Assembly: GCA_037367405.1 (NCBI GenBank)
Contig: JAZKJV010000086.1
Span: 2,465,001-2,529,000, forward strand
DNA length: 64,000 bases
Source: Ottelia alismoides
Taxonomy: Eukaryota; Streptophyta; Magnoliopsida; Alismatales; Hydrocharitaceae
Direction: 5' to 3'
The position numbers and the translations under genes are program-made. Shown here in pieces: positions 11,663 to 22,210 of the stretch. The stretch's first letter is position 1; each line of letters opens with the position of its first letter. A model generated the notes under the pieces. It had not been told where the DNA came from. It ran no database searches and worked only from the letters and a program-made list of their open reading frames with translations.

Positions 11663-14115
11663 TGAAGATGGGATTTTAGCCTCACACATCATGGAAGTGT
11701 GGAGATTGAATCAAATCCGATCTAGGTCAACTAGTCATACTAGTTGGTATGGCAGTGGAATAATAAAATTTTGAAAATGAAACCACATGATATGAAACCT
11801 TTTCCCTGTTGTTTCATCAAGATCACATGAGTCTTAGGATTACTTATTAAAGTGTGGTTGTGATCGCAATAGACTCTAAAGGAAGAGCTTTCCTGACTTA
11901 AATCCGATCCGACGAGAGTGTACTTGTGGGTACATTAATGAGACATGTTCTTCTCGCAATCCAAAGAAATGAACCTCTTGATTTCATAAAACAAAATCCA
12001 TGATCTTATTCATGAGCACAAATCATTGAAGAAGATGTTCCTCAAGCGATTGGTCCACCAATCAAGGCAGGGGACAACCAAGACTTGGAGAGATGGTGAT
12101 GGCATTAGAGAATGAGAGAGAGAGAGAGATTATATTGTTGATTGTTTCTTCTTCTAAGAAGGCTAGGGTTAGCCTCTCTTATATAAAAAATATGGAAGTC
12201 CATAGATCATAATCCATGTGTACACAAAATTAATGGTTGAGATTAATATGTGTTTTCTTATCAATGGATGGGATTTTTTTGTGCTTTCTCAATGTCACAA
12301 ATCTCATAGATAATAGTTGAAAATAATTTTCAATTATCATATAAATGAAATCGAATTTTTAAGAGATAAAAGGCAAATAGGAGTGCCTTCTCCAACCTAC
12401 CATATTGGGAGGGGACGACATCCATGTGTCGATATGGTGGTTGCCCCTTCCAATTAAGGAAAGTTAGTTGAAGGCTCTCTCTTATCCCATATTATCATCT
12501 TTCAAATTATCTCTTAATTAATTTATTTAATAATTGAATTTATCACAAAATAATTACAAATTATTTGTGATAATTTCATTTCTACCATTGACAATAAATA
12601 AATATAAACTTCCATCCAAAATTCAATGTAAATGATATTTACACTAAATTGATCAATGTGAATCAAATTTACATTTAAAAATAATTATGAATCATATTCA
12701 TAGTTAAATATCTCGATGATAATGTGCACCATATCCATATTATCCAGAATAATTGAGGATAATGCTATCCACATCATTTCTATCCATGGTAATTAAATTC
12801 AATTTAATTATCCATGAAATCTTTCTACACATGTGAATCATATTCAAATTTTTTGTGATAATTAAATAATATTTAATTATCCAAATTTCCCATGCTCAGA
12901 TAATATTACACATGAAATAACTCTCGGAGAATTATGCACCTTCTCCTCATATACTTGGAGATAAGGTCAAGGTGATTGTATAGTCCATGTATAGTGACTT
13001 GGGTAGTGAGATCTAATCTCATATCCTGATGTAGAAGACTGGTTAAAGTTGTCTAAACAAGATAGACATGATATCACATCTTCTCACTGCATTCAAATCA
13101 CATTTGGATCAATGTCCAACAATTGGATCAAGATTGGATATCTAGACTACTGAGAGGAGTCACTAAAATTCAAACATGTTTCATCACTCTCTCAAAATGG
13201 AAGTGTCATGGTATACAATCATTTAATATCACATCACCTTTGAGTATTCCTAATACTTGTATATCCTACATACTGGAAGACCTCGATTAAACCCAAAGTT
13301 CAGATCTCATTTTGGACTATTTCCTTTAAGGTTTTATCTTTAAGTTTCTCATTCGATCATTGGGAGTTTGTATCGATCATATGCTTTCCAAAGTCATATA
13401 TCATACCTACAAATCATTTCTTGCTTCTAAAGCAAGATGACCATCGATGGATTTGGTTGGTCCCAATATCTCATGAGTGATCTTAAATTTTTCGATTCAG
13501 TAGTGAACATATATGATTTCTTTGAGAGACGTATTACTCATACACCCTTATAAGCACACCGGCTCGCTTGATTAGGTCATCAATCTAATGGTCTGCCTAG
13601 TGTATATACTCAGACACATAGTAATACCTCTATCTCCGGTCAGAGGGTGCGTGCCCATATCGTGACAACATACGACATATGTCTTAACTATCCCTATCCC
13701 GCTAAGTATACTATTTGACTCAAAATTTTTGACACCTCCGAGTTCTATTTCTATGTAGAGAACCTGCATCAAGTGGTTGATCAGATATTAATTTTTAGAG
13801 TAGGATTGCCATCTCCTTCTCAGGCTGGAGATATTCTCTTGATAATTATTTGATGGTGCTAGATGAGTCCTCAGTCTAACTCTTTAGATATCATCTAAGG
13901 ATCGACCTCTATGATATAACCATTGAATCAAAAATTGTATTATCATGAAGACGATCATGGTACATAACCCTAGATGTATTAATTGGACCAATAAGTGCAT
14001 GCGTTCATTTATTTCAAACAGGGAGTGAAAATCAATAAATTTTATGGATATATAAAAGGGATTACAATAACATTTACTGTGGAAATGATTCATCAAGGGC
14101 TCACATGTCCAATAA
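11663..14115 (-). repeat. Copia-B 5' LTR, about 2.45 kb
   Basis: Long terminal repeat reading on the minus strand. Its promoter-proximal TATA box is at about 12178-12185 (TATATAAG on the minus strand), followed downstream by a (GA/CT)n tract at 12114-12128. It aligns end to end with the solo LTR at 33235-35844 (inner end GATGGGATTTT-like, outer end TGTCCAA). The outer end at about 14113 is mutated relative to the expected CCAACA. At 2.45 kb this is long for a copia LTR. Confidence 0.8.
12150..12190 (-). promoter_or_regulatory. Predicted LTR promoter (TATA region)
   Basis: The minus strand reads TTTTTATATAAGAGAGGC just before the predicted transcript start. The solo LTR has the same feature (TATTATAAATAGAAGG, around 33820-33835). 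Inference from position and sequence only. Confidence 0.45.
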
Positions 14116-14118
14116 TGT

Positions 14119-16150
14119 AAGGTTGTATATATAAAGGGTTTGATCGAGGACACAACCAACATCATCAACTGATGTCCAAGAAGAATCTCCATTTCGATAA
14201 GAGATGGTAATATTCTATAAAGATTGATATTCGACTGACACTCTTGATGTAGGCCCTCTACATAGAAATAGATAAATGAAGGTATCAAGTGAGCTAATTT
14301 AAGGAGAGAACATGAAGTGATCGAGATACAAAAGAATAGTCGTATATTGTCATGAACAAGAACAAATCCTTTGAATAAAGAAAGACATACGTCAAAGTTT
14401 GCACGTTTTGCAAACCAACACGTTGATGGCCTGACATGGAAATACGAGATGAGTATGCATATAAGGAAATATGAGATATATGATCTCTTGAAAGAATTAT
14501 ACAGGTTCATACGTTCTTAACCGAGAGATGAAGTTCAGTCATGAGACATTGGGACAATACGAATTCCATCTATGGTCATCTTATTTATAAAATATGATAA
14601 GAATTTGACAAAATAATTAAATGATTTTGGAAAGTATATGATTATGTCACCCAACGGTCGATTAAGAAATATATTGATAAAAAATTAAAGGAGATAACCA
14701 AACATGGGTTTGTACTTAGGGTATATTCTAAGTCTTCTAGTATGTAGGATGCTTGAGTATTAAGAATACTCTAGGTTTATGTGATCATAATAGATTATAA
14801 ATCATGACACCTATTCTGAGGGAATGATGAGACCGAGCAAATTTTAGTGATTCTTATTTGAGGTTAAATGCATGAAATTTTAATTGTATTAATGTGAATT
14901 CATAGATTGAATGGTCTGGTGGTAGAAGTAGTGGGTTCTCACTTTACGGATCAGGGTTCAAACCCTCTCACCCTCCGTAACAAGTAAAAAAAGAATTCAT
15001 AAAACTAATTTCTAAATCCAAAGAGTTTGAGTAGTGAAATCCTAATCAAATAAATGTAAATTGGATTTACATTTTATTATGAATATATGATTAGATTTCA
15101 TTATTTGGATGAAATATTTTTATAATTTTCCCATAGTGGTTAGTGGAAATTATTTTTTGAATAACATAATTAATTATATAAATCATAAACCAATTGAATT
15201 TTGAATTTGTTGAGTGAGAAATTGAAGGAGATAATTTATCTCCAATTTCTCATGGTATATGACATCATGGAAGAGGAGAGAATTTCTCTCCAATCTCTCA
15301 TGGTGGACTTCCACCGTGGGGAGAGCTAATTATGGAGAAATTATTTTATCTTTTATTCTCTTCTATTAATTCAAAGTTTAAATTTTAAGTCCTTTCTGGT
15401 AGTTTCAACTATATATATAGTGTAGGCGAGAGAGAGAGAGAGAGAGATAGAGAGCTACTCAGTCCATCATGCACGTCCACAGATGGAGTGTGACTCTAAA
15501 ATGACCATCCATGGCCTTATACAAGAAGGGCTTGGGTTCTCTTCTCTATTAATTGAATCCATCAAATGATCTCTAGTCCTAAGAAGAAAGTGGAGAAAGT
15601 GGAAGAGATGTGGTCTTATTTTCTCCCCTCGATCGTCCCTCAAATTCACCACCAAATACCTCTTGTCCATCTACCCTAATTGCCTCTCCTCTCCTCTGTT
15701 GGCTCATCCATTGCAAGAGGATCCACCTTCTTCACCATGTTTCACATACGAGTAGGACTTAATTTTGTGAAATGAAATCAGGAGATATATATATCATTCT
15801 AGATCTCTTTTAGCATGGACAACTTGATGGAGAATATATTCGAAGTTTGCACGAAGCATACAAATTCATCATTGTGCCCGCAAAGGCAAGCGTCTGTCAG
15901 ATCGGAATTAAATCAGGAGGTCTCTTATTTTAGAGACCCATGCATCCAATGTATTCTTCTATAGTCCATGATCTTTCCAAAATGGTATGGAAATTGTTAT
16001 CATTATTGCACAATTTCTCCTTTATAAATTGCATTGGTGCTCATACGATGAACACCTTATTCCACGAATTTAATTCATTTATTTCTATTATATATTGAGG
16101 AGGCCTTTCCCAATCTATCTAAAGGAAGGAAACACATTTTTGTGATGGGC
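14119..16150 (+). repeat. Related LTR in opposite orientation, 5' end truncated
   Basis: The reverse complement of this stretch follows the order of blocks in the Copia-B LTR. Examples are the TTCTATTTCTATGTAGAG and CCCAATRTCTCATGA blocks, the CATACTRGAAGAC block, and the CATGTTTCATCA-like block. Similarity is clear for 14119-14860 and weaker after, where composition and order (AT-rich zone, TATA at about 15410-15420, GA tract at 15429-15450) still match. It lacks the first 200 or so bases of the LTR. It is therefore a related family member or an old copy arranged head to head with the LTR ending at 14115. A 208-residue ORF at 13884-14510 merely runs across the junction and is not a gene. Confidence 0.7.
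14905..14992 (+). mobile_element. Very short tRNA-type SINE with 9-bp duplication
   Basis: 88 bp flanked by GAATTCATA on both sides (14896-14904 and 14993-15001). It contains a tRNA-like A box (TCTGGTGGTAGAAGTAGTGG) and a B box (GGGTTCAAACCC, about 14953-14964), then a short A-rich tail (AAAAAAA) next to the right duplication. This is the layout of a Pol III SINE that kept little beyond the tRNA-like head. It sits in the inverted LTR and interrupts its alignment. Confidence 0.65.
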
Positions 16151-16273
16151 AAGATTTAACCTCCATTCAATTTTGCATATGTTTTACAATTTATTACATT
16201 GTGGATTTAATGATATAAATTAACATAACATGTACATCAAGATAGAGTTATAAAATATTAGAAAATTAGCATA

Positions 16274-16855
16274 GCTCTGATACTATGCTAGAAAATAAGA
16301 ATGCGGAAGTATAATTAGAGAAATATAATAAAATATTATGGAACATGGGATTTTAACGTGGAACCATCGATGATGATCGCCAAGCAAAAATTAAGGTTTC
16401 AATGGAAACCCTAGAACTTGGACTTGAACAATCCCAGATATAATAATCTACTAAAGTGAATCAGGAACAAAATATAAAATACATAAAATTCTCAAGAATC
16501 GAACCCGCTCTGATACCATGTTAGAAAATTAACACAGTTATGATACAATTTTAGAAAACTTGAATGTGGAATCTATTAGAACTAAAGGATAAAGAACAAT
16601 GAAGAATGCATGATTTTAGATGGAACCCTACTCCCTAAGGAGCGGGAAGAAACCACGTGAGAATACCTCAAAGGGTTGATATATGCATTGCACTTTGTCA
16701 TTGGATATATGAGGTTTGGGGATTCTTATATATCATCCACATACTCTCCAAGTCCCACAATTGTTAGATGTGAGATTAAACTCTGGATATGGTAAATGGA
16801 TCCTGGAGTGATCCATTTACACATCTACATGATAAGTATCACATATACTCCAACA
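16274..16855 (-). mobile_element. Fragment of a short-LTR non-autonomous element (same family as 46551-49044)
   Basis: A minus-strand LTR occupies 16519-16855 (TGTTAG...CCAACA seen on the plus strand), with the primer-binding site complement GCTCTGATACCA at 16507-16518. Next to it, lower coordinates carry leader sequence, and then a second site (GCTCTGATACTA, 16274-16285) followed by an LTR-like start (TGCTAGAAAATAAGAATG, 16286). So there are parts of two copies in the same orientation. No coding domain is present. Confidence 0.65.
16519..16855 (-). repeat. LTR of the short-LTR family (337 bp)
   Basis: Homologous to the LTRs at 46551 and 48730. Shared parts are the TGTTGGAGTAT start, the hairpin with arms GGTAAATGGATC / GATCCATTTAC (16791-16820), the CCCACA...TGTGGGACT block, a TATATAAG box and the GGGAGTAGGGTTCCA block. 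It is clearly older and more AT-rich than those copies. Confidence 0.75.
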
Positions 16856-16906
16856 TAAAAATATTATTATAGTAGACGAAAATGTTAGTTACATATGGAT
16901 GCTATA

Positions 16907-17099
16907 AAAAATGGCAAGCCTTCCCCCACTTTATGTAGGGTCGGCTACATAGATTCTTACTCAAATCGATGTTGAAAGATCTGACTGTTGTTTACATTGG
17001 TTGCCGGCTACCTAACATAACCCCATAAGGAGGGATTTGAATCATGATCTTTTGTGTGGTGGGCACATTGCACTACCATCGAACCATTGAAGTGGGTAC
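16907..17099 (-). mobile_element. Au-like SINE with 17-bp target duplication
   Basis: 193 bp flanked by a perfect 17-bp direct repeat TACATATGGATGCTATA (16890-16906 and 17100-17116). Reading on the minus strand it starts with a tRNA-like head (A-box region GATGGTAGTGCAATGTG, B box GATTCAAATCC), has a body containing GTAGCCGACCCTACATAAAG, and ends in a T-rich tail. The plus-strand motif GGGTCGGCTACAT is typical of the Au SINE family known from monocots and dicots. The duplication and promoter boxes are seen directly; the family name is from memory of the motif. Confidence 0.8.
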
Positions 17100-17217
17100 T
17101 ACATATGGATGCTATATTTTACAAAATATTCGGATCATCTTTTTTTGTAATATCTAGTATATATTTTACAAAATTATTAATTTTTTTACTAAATCGACGG
17201 TGTCGTTTAAAAGCTCA

Positions 17218-17374
17218 TCAAAGATACATCTTATTTGAAGGGCCCACATAGATAAGATATATAAACTTATTTACATGTATATACACACACATACAATCAA
17301 AGATACATCTTATTTGAAGGGCCCACATAGATAAGATATATAACTTATTTACATGTATATTCACACAAATACAG
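17218..17374. repeat. 79-bp tandem duplication
   Basis: Two adjacent copies (17218-17296 and 17297-17374) of a unit starting TCAAAGATACATCTTATTTG and containing GAAGGGCCCACATAGATAAG. They differ by one indel and a few bases near the CA-rich end. A recent local duplication; no function is suggested. Confidence 0.85.
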
Positions 17375-18494
17375 TTATTTAAATGTCTATTATGAAGTTG
17401 TATGTGAATTTTACAAAAAAAATATATACAAAGAAGTTGATTTTTCATGTTTTAGTTTTTTCTTTAATTTTGGCGATATTTATAATAATAATTGTAAAAA
17501 TAAATATAATACAATTTGCATACGGAACAATCCAGAATACAAGAGATTATGATGAGATTCATGCAAGACAGGCACAATAGAATGATGAATATGTGATTCA
17601 TTGAAAAACTATTAGGGTTTACACGAATATACAAAATAAAGAGCCAAATTAAGATGCGAACTAGTATGTGTACATCTATAATTGTACAAAAGTTAGATCT
17701 TCATGTCATGTGTTAAATGAAGATATATAATCAGGAAATCACTTACATTCATATTCACATTGATGGTTAAGATTAAAATCATTTAACATTTATAATTTAA
17801 TCGATTGAAAATCTATTTTGGTCATTACATATCATCTAAATATATAATGTATTCGAATTAAAATCTGCTTTCTTTTCAAAATTCATGTCAAATGCCTATT
17901 AAAAATTGTAATCAATTGTTTATTCTAAATTAAATCAAATTGCTTCCCTTATTGGTGTGTGGAAGGTGACAATGCCTAGATGGCGTCGATGGTGGGTGGT
18001 GACGACAGGGAGTGAGGACGTATCTCCTCCATCTTTAAAGCAACAGGCTGCGTGTGACAATGTCTGGATTGCAGCGGCGACAAGTGGAGGGTGCCAGCAA
18101 GCACGATGGAGGTGCTGCCACGCATGATGGAAGGGAGACATGAGCGATAGAGGTGCATCTGTACGTGCCATAGCAGAAGCGCCACCACCCACAACAGAGT
18201 GAAGAGGGGAGCAATGGAGATGAGCATATATGGATACAACACCACCCTCGTTTATGAACACTGCAATACAACCTTCACTAAAATTTTCAAATTTTTATTA
18301 GTATTTTATATATTTGATCTGTATACTACAAAGTTAATTAGTTATTTTACAAACGTGCATTTTTATGTTTACATGTTGAATTCTTGAAAATAGTAGGAGA
18401 TGGGAGTGGTAAAGGAGACGCCACGATGGAGAAGAGAGCATAGAGGCGAAGGCACCACCATTGACAACAGAGGGAAGAGCGGCGGAGGTGCCTC
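17375..18494. other. Intergenic stretch with GC-rich duplicated segments
   Basis: 17375-17930 is AT-rich and featureless. 17940-18225 and 18400-18494 are GC-richer and share blocks (for example CCACCACCCACAACAGAG at about 18183 and CACCACCATTGACAACAGAG at about 18453), so one segment was probably duplicated. ORFs of 78-108 residues here overlap in several frames and show no domain; I do not call them genes. Confidence 0.4.
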
Positions 18495-18603
18495 CGTGTG
18501 GGTAGGGGTGTTCAAAAATTCTGAGTCAATGGATACCCATTGATCCAGAATTTTTGGCCCATTGACCCAGAATTTTTGAAGACCCCTACCCACACGGAGG
18601 CAT
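18453..18603. repeat. Long inverted repeat, right arm interrupted by Gypsy-G
   Basis: The left arm is about 18453-18512 (from ACCATTGACAACAGAGGG to CCTCCGTGTGGGTAGGGG). The right arm starts at about 18582 (CCCCTACCCACACGG), is cut at 18603 by the gypsy LTR, and resumes at 29902 (CTCCGCCGCTCTTCC, up to about 29936 with CAATGGT). The loop (18513-18580) itself holds a smaller inverted repeat (AAAAATTCTG / CCAGAATTTTT). So the hAT end plus about 45 bp of its outside flank is present again in inverted orientation just inside the element. Confidence 0.75.
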
Positions 18604-21600
18604 TGTGACGCCCCGCCCCTCCGGTACCGAAACCGACGAGACGGGAGCGTCGGACCTACGGTCCAAATACGCCGATGATCTATGATACTCAGCAAACCAT
18701 CTTATGCACATTAGATTAACATTAGAAATATAAATAACAACATGAGAATAATATGAAATGGAAATAAAAATGCAACATCCATTCTGATCAATACTCATCA
18801 AGTCCATGTTCATGATATGAGATACATCAGAAAATCTCAAACTTTGTGGAAAAACTCTCCATATATCTCACTACAAAGTCTCTCAGAATAACATAAAATA
18901 AAGCGTAAGTAAATAAATTACTCTAAGCAGGACGCACCCTGCTTGATGCGAATATGACGAAGAGAAGCCAGATCTCCTCAAAAGAGCGCTACCGTGACGG
19001 TTGTTGCTCAGGTACACCTGTTGGGTTCACACGAGGGTAACGTTATGAGCAATTGCCCAGTAACGAGAAAAATATTATAACGACTAAAGTATGGGTATGA
19101 AAAGAATGTATACTTAATTTTATTTAATGGAATATACATGTATTGAAACAATTCAGAAAGAACGCTAAGTCATTTAAAATCACATTCGGTCACATTTATT
19201 TTATAAAAAAAATAATCGTTTAAGTTCCACCACAATTATCATTGATATTTTGATAAGTTGGTTAGAGTCCGCAATGATATACAATATCTGGCATCCGATC
19301 ATAAATTGTTTATCCTTTATCGTATTATTTTAGTACACGCAAGTACGCGACTCGCAGGCCTCCGCTACGCGGGAACTTGTTTGTCATCTTGGATAAACCT
19401 CCAAGTATTTCAACTTCAAATTCTCCAACTTCAAACCATATCCCGGAACACCTCTCACAATAATATTACTCGAAATAAAATTTGATGCGGCCACACCTAA
19501 TTCTACTTCGAGTCCTAATATCGTGTATAAGTGTGAAACCAAGAATGCCAACCGCGCCACCTGCCTACTCCGTCGAGCGACTCCGGATGCTACTGGGCTG
19601 CTAGGTGCAACGCGTCACCCAACTCGTCCGTTGGGGTCGCGTCCTTCAAGGCATCTACCCGGGACCCAAGGGTGCATGCTCAATCCCTTGTGGTACTTCA
19701 CTCCTTCTACCCAATCATCGTAACTTAATATTTTTGATCCAAAAAGGACTTTCATATGACAATTATTGGGTACTTAGAAAAGGGGTATTTGTATATTTCC
19801 TACAACGTTTCTTTTGCACACATTTAGTACTCAAATTAAAATTGACATTTATACGATCTTTGTAAATGATGTTTCCTCTGAGTGGTATGTCTATTATAAT
19901 TGACCTTGCTCACGGATAATAGGTTTTCTAGTAACGGCAGAGCATCTTAAGAAAAATAAATGTATAATTTCTTACATGGTATCGAAAATATCTACACAAA
20001 AACTCTACGAAATTATAAAACTTAAAGACTTCAGACATCTTGATTGAAGAGAATGGACATGATAGATGTTGAACCTTTTCCTTTCTATAACCCAATGATT
20101 TTAAGACCTTTAAGATCTGATGGGAATCAAATGATACCTTCAAGTTAGACAGCTATGCAGGTAAGATAAAAAGTTTTAACCTGAAATGGTAGAATAATGT
20201 AGTACTATATTTACCAAAATATAAGGCCTACTTATACCATAATTTACAGGTGAGTGGTAAAATTAGTTAATATGCGTACTTATAAAGAGCATGAGCATGT
20301 ATATATAACCCCTGCCAAATATGATTATACGAGAGGGTCAACTATCCCAAGCATGTTATTATCAGGTGCAGTTTTTTTTGTTTCGCATTCCAAATCTAAT
20401 TATTGAGGTAATCTATAACGGCATTCGTCCTTTTAATATCGTCTATAGAATGTAATTAACGGAAATAATCGTGTCTGGGATCACACTTACTGCTCACACC
20501 ATGTAGCATCATGTATCCTTTATACCTCAAGTAATTTGTTTAATGACAAGGTAATAATAAATATAATAACCTTTGATTTGCATAACGTGCACCTACTTTG
20601 TATCCTAATTTTGCATAAAAAAAGGTAACGTAAATTTGCATTAGTACGCACTAACTTAAAGAGGACAATGAGCTTAATGTTGAGCATCAACTATTCAACT
20701 TCTGACTATCAACTATTCAACTTATGTGATAAAATGAAACGTCATGCGAGAAGGTATGTTTACGATCATATATCAGTATATTTTAGATGCTCATCTTAGA
20801 TTACGAATTCCATTTCTCTAACAATTCCGAGCCGTACAACTTATTTGGACTTTGTATTTTTATTTCGCATGTATGCACGCCTAATATATATATTCTCATA
20901 TTTAACACAAATCACTTGTACTCAGCAGAAGCAGAACTTGGCAAGATAACCAGATAAAATACGCAATGAGGTATCCTATGGCTCTATACACATATAGGCG
21001 AAGGAATTCATCCTAGGTACTTAAATAATAATTCATACACCAAGGACACACAAAGCTCTAAATATGTTCAAGAACATAGGACGATAATCATATGAAACCA
21101 ACAACAAGAGAGTATGACTTCGTTACGGCCCTATGAATGATTGCACGTATAGATTTGATAATTCATATGAATCCATCAACAAACGGAAAGGGGATTTCAT
21201 TACAAGAACACAATAGGCTCTAGAGATGTTCAAGCATATAGGAAAAATATGTGGAACCCAACAGCAAGAGGATGGTATTTATCGTTACCTCCGAGGATGT
21301 TCCCTCGGGATCTCCTCTCACACGGAATAGTATTTCCGTCGCTCGATCGCAGTGCGGAGGCGTGCACCACGGTGACCTTGAGATTTCCTACGTGATGGTG
21401 GTCGCGTATCTTCGATCGGAGCTCCTTCACCGACGTCAACGGCGGCCCTCCGATGACTACACTGACCAAGATGCTGGTGCTCCAATGAGAGGGGAGGATG
21501 GTGGTGGCTAGGGCTTTGGAGAGGGCAACCTATCATAGCATATTTATAGAAAGAGAGGTGTAAATGGATCAAGTTTCGGATCCGGTTCGGATCCATATAT

Positions 21601-21777
21601 GGATATCGATCATCCAACATAAAACATTGATATCTTGGGTTAGGAATGTCAGAATTTGATGTTCTTGGGCTCGTTGGAAAGATCTCGACGAAATCTACGA
21701 AAAGGCATGATTATTTGAATTTTTTGGATGTCAAAAATACTCCAGATTTTTGGAAAACGAAAATACGGGGTTTTACA
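18604..21777 (-). repeat. Gypsy-G 3' LTR
   Basis: Starts TGTGACGCCCCG and ends TTTTACA on the plus strand. In the stretches I compared, about 96% identical to the 5' LTR. It keeps a 16-bp segment near 18812-18830 (GAGATACATCAG) deleted from the other copy. A TATA-like box (CTATAAATATG on the minus strand) lies at about 21538-21551. ORFs inside are repeated in both LTRs and are not genes. Confidence 0.9.
21535..21555 (-). promoter_or_regulatory. Predicted Gypsy-G LTR TATA region
   Basis: The minus strand reads CTTTCTATAAATATGCTATG near the outer third of the LTR; the same sequence occurs in the 5' LTR near 29660-29680. Position fits a U3 promoter; inference only. Confidence 0.45.
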
Positions 21778-21900
21778 TCATAAAAATCTTAAAGGAAGTC
21801 TCGTCCTCGAGACGTAGGATTTAATGTATAAGTTTTGAATGTGGTGTAGATTCAGGCATAAAAATCTTAAAGAGAACGAAACCCATAAAAATCTTAAAGA
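21778..21900 (-). other. Gypsy-G 3' noncoding part with three copies of a 16-mer
   Basis: CATAAAAATCTTAAAG occurs three times (21779-21794, 21857-21872, 21883-21898) between the end of the polyprotein and the 3' LTR, where the polypurine tract should lie. On the minus strand each ends in an A/T run and none is a clean purine tract. Confidence 0.6.
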
Positions 21901-22210
21901 GGATTGAAATAGGGTTTCGTGAACATACCTTCAAAAAGATAGGGGTATTTCTGTCGCATATCTGCCTCAGGCTCCTAAGTGGCCTCCTCAACATTCTGAC
22001 TTTGCCACAAAACCTTGACTAAAGGGATGTCTTTCCGTCGTAACCTCTTGACTGCCTGGTCTAAAATCTGCACGGGTGCCTCAGGAAAAGACAAATTTGG
22101 TTCAACCGCGAGATCCTCATAGCTAATCACATGTCGAGGGTCTCGACTATACTTCCGGAGGTTTGACACATGGAATACATCGTGCACGCCTGCCAAGTGA
22201 GGGGGAAGTG
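21900..22210 (-). pseudogene. Gypsy-G polyprotein C-terminus (chromodomain-like tail)
   Basis: The 73-residue frame at 21975-22196 holds the VFHVSNLRKY block and the following acidic/aromatic region ending in IPLVKVLWQSQNVEEAT. This is the chromodomain-type tail of Tekay/Del elements, thought to guide integration to chromatin. The next codon, normally tryptophan of the TWE motif, is a stop (21975-21977); sequence after it stays recognisable to about 21900. It is one frame away from the main ORF because of a 1-base change near 22200-22212. Confidence 0.85.

Larger units (their letters stand above)
8042..14115 (-). mobile_element. Copia-B: 5' half of a large copia element
   Basis: Minus-strand copy of the same family as Copia-A. 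It has a complete 5' LTR (11663-14115), primer-binding site, 1.85 kb leader, and decayed gag to integrase sequence ending at 8042. Everything downstream of the integrase C-terminus (RT, RNase H, 3' LTR) is missing. The 8042 edge (ACATACCCAATGAAG) corresponds to 3967 in Copia-A, so the deletion endpoint is inside coding sequence. Inactive. Confidence 0.85.

Noticed and set aside
13884..14510. 208-residue minus-strand ORF with hydrophobic segments
   Set aside because: It crosses the junction of two LTR copies in opposite orientation and has no conserved domain; the sequence is explained as LTR.
17935..18271. Overlapping 78-108 residue minus-strand ORFs, His/Leu/Cys-rich
   Set aside because: Three frames are open at once over a GC-rich repeat; no family features.
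19258..21620. Several 65-100 residue ORFs repeated at 27384-29744
   Set aside because: They lie in the two LTRs of Gypsy-G and are repeated only because the LTR is; no domain, and the element is transcribed on the other strand or through them as noncoding sequence.
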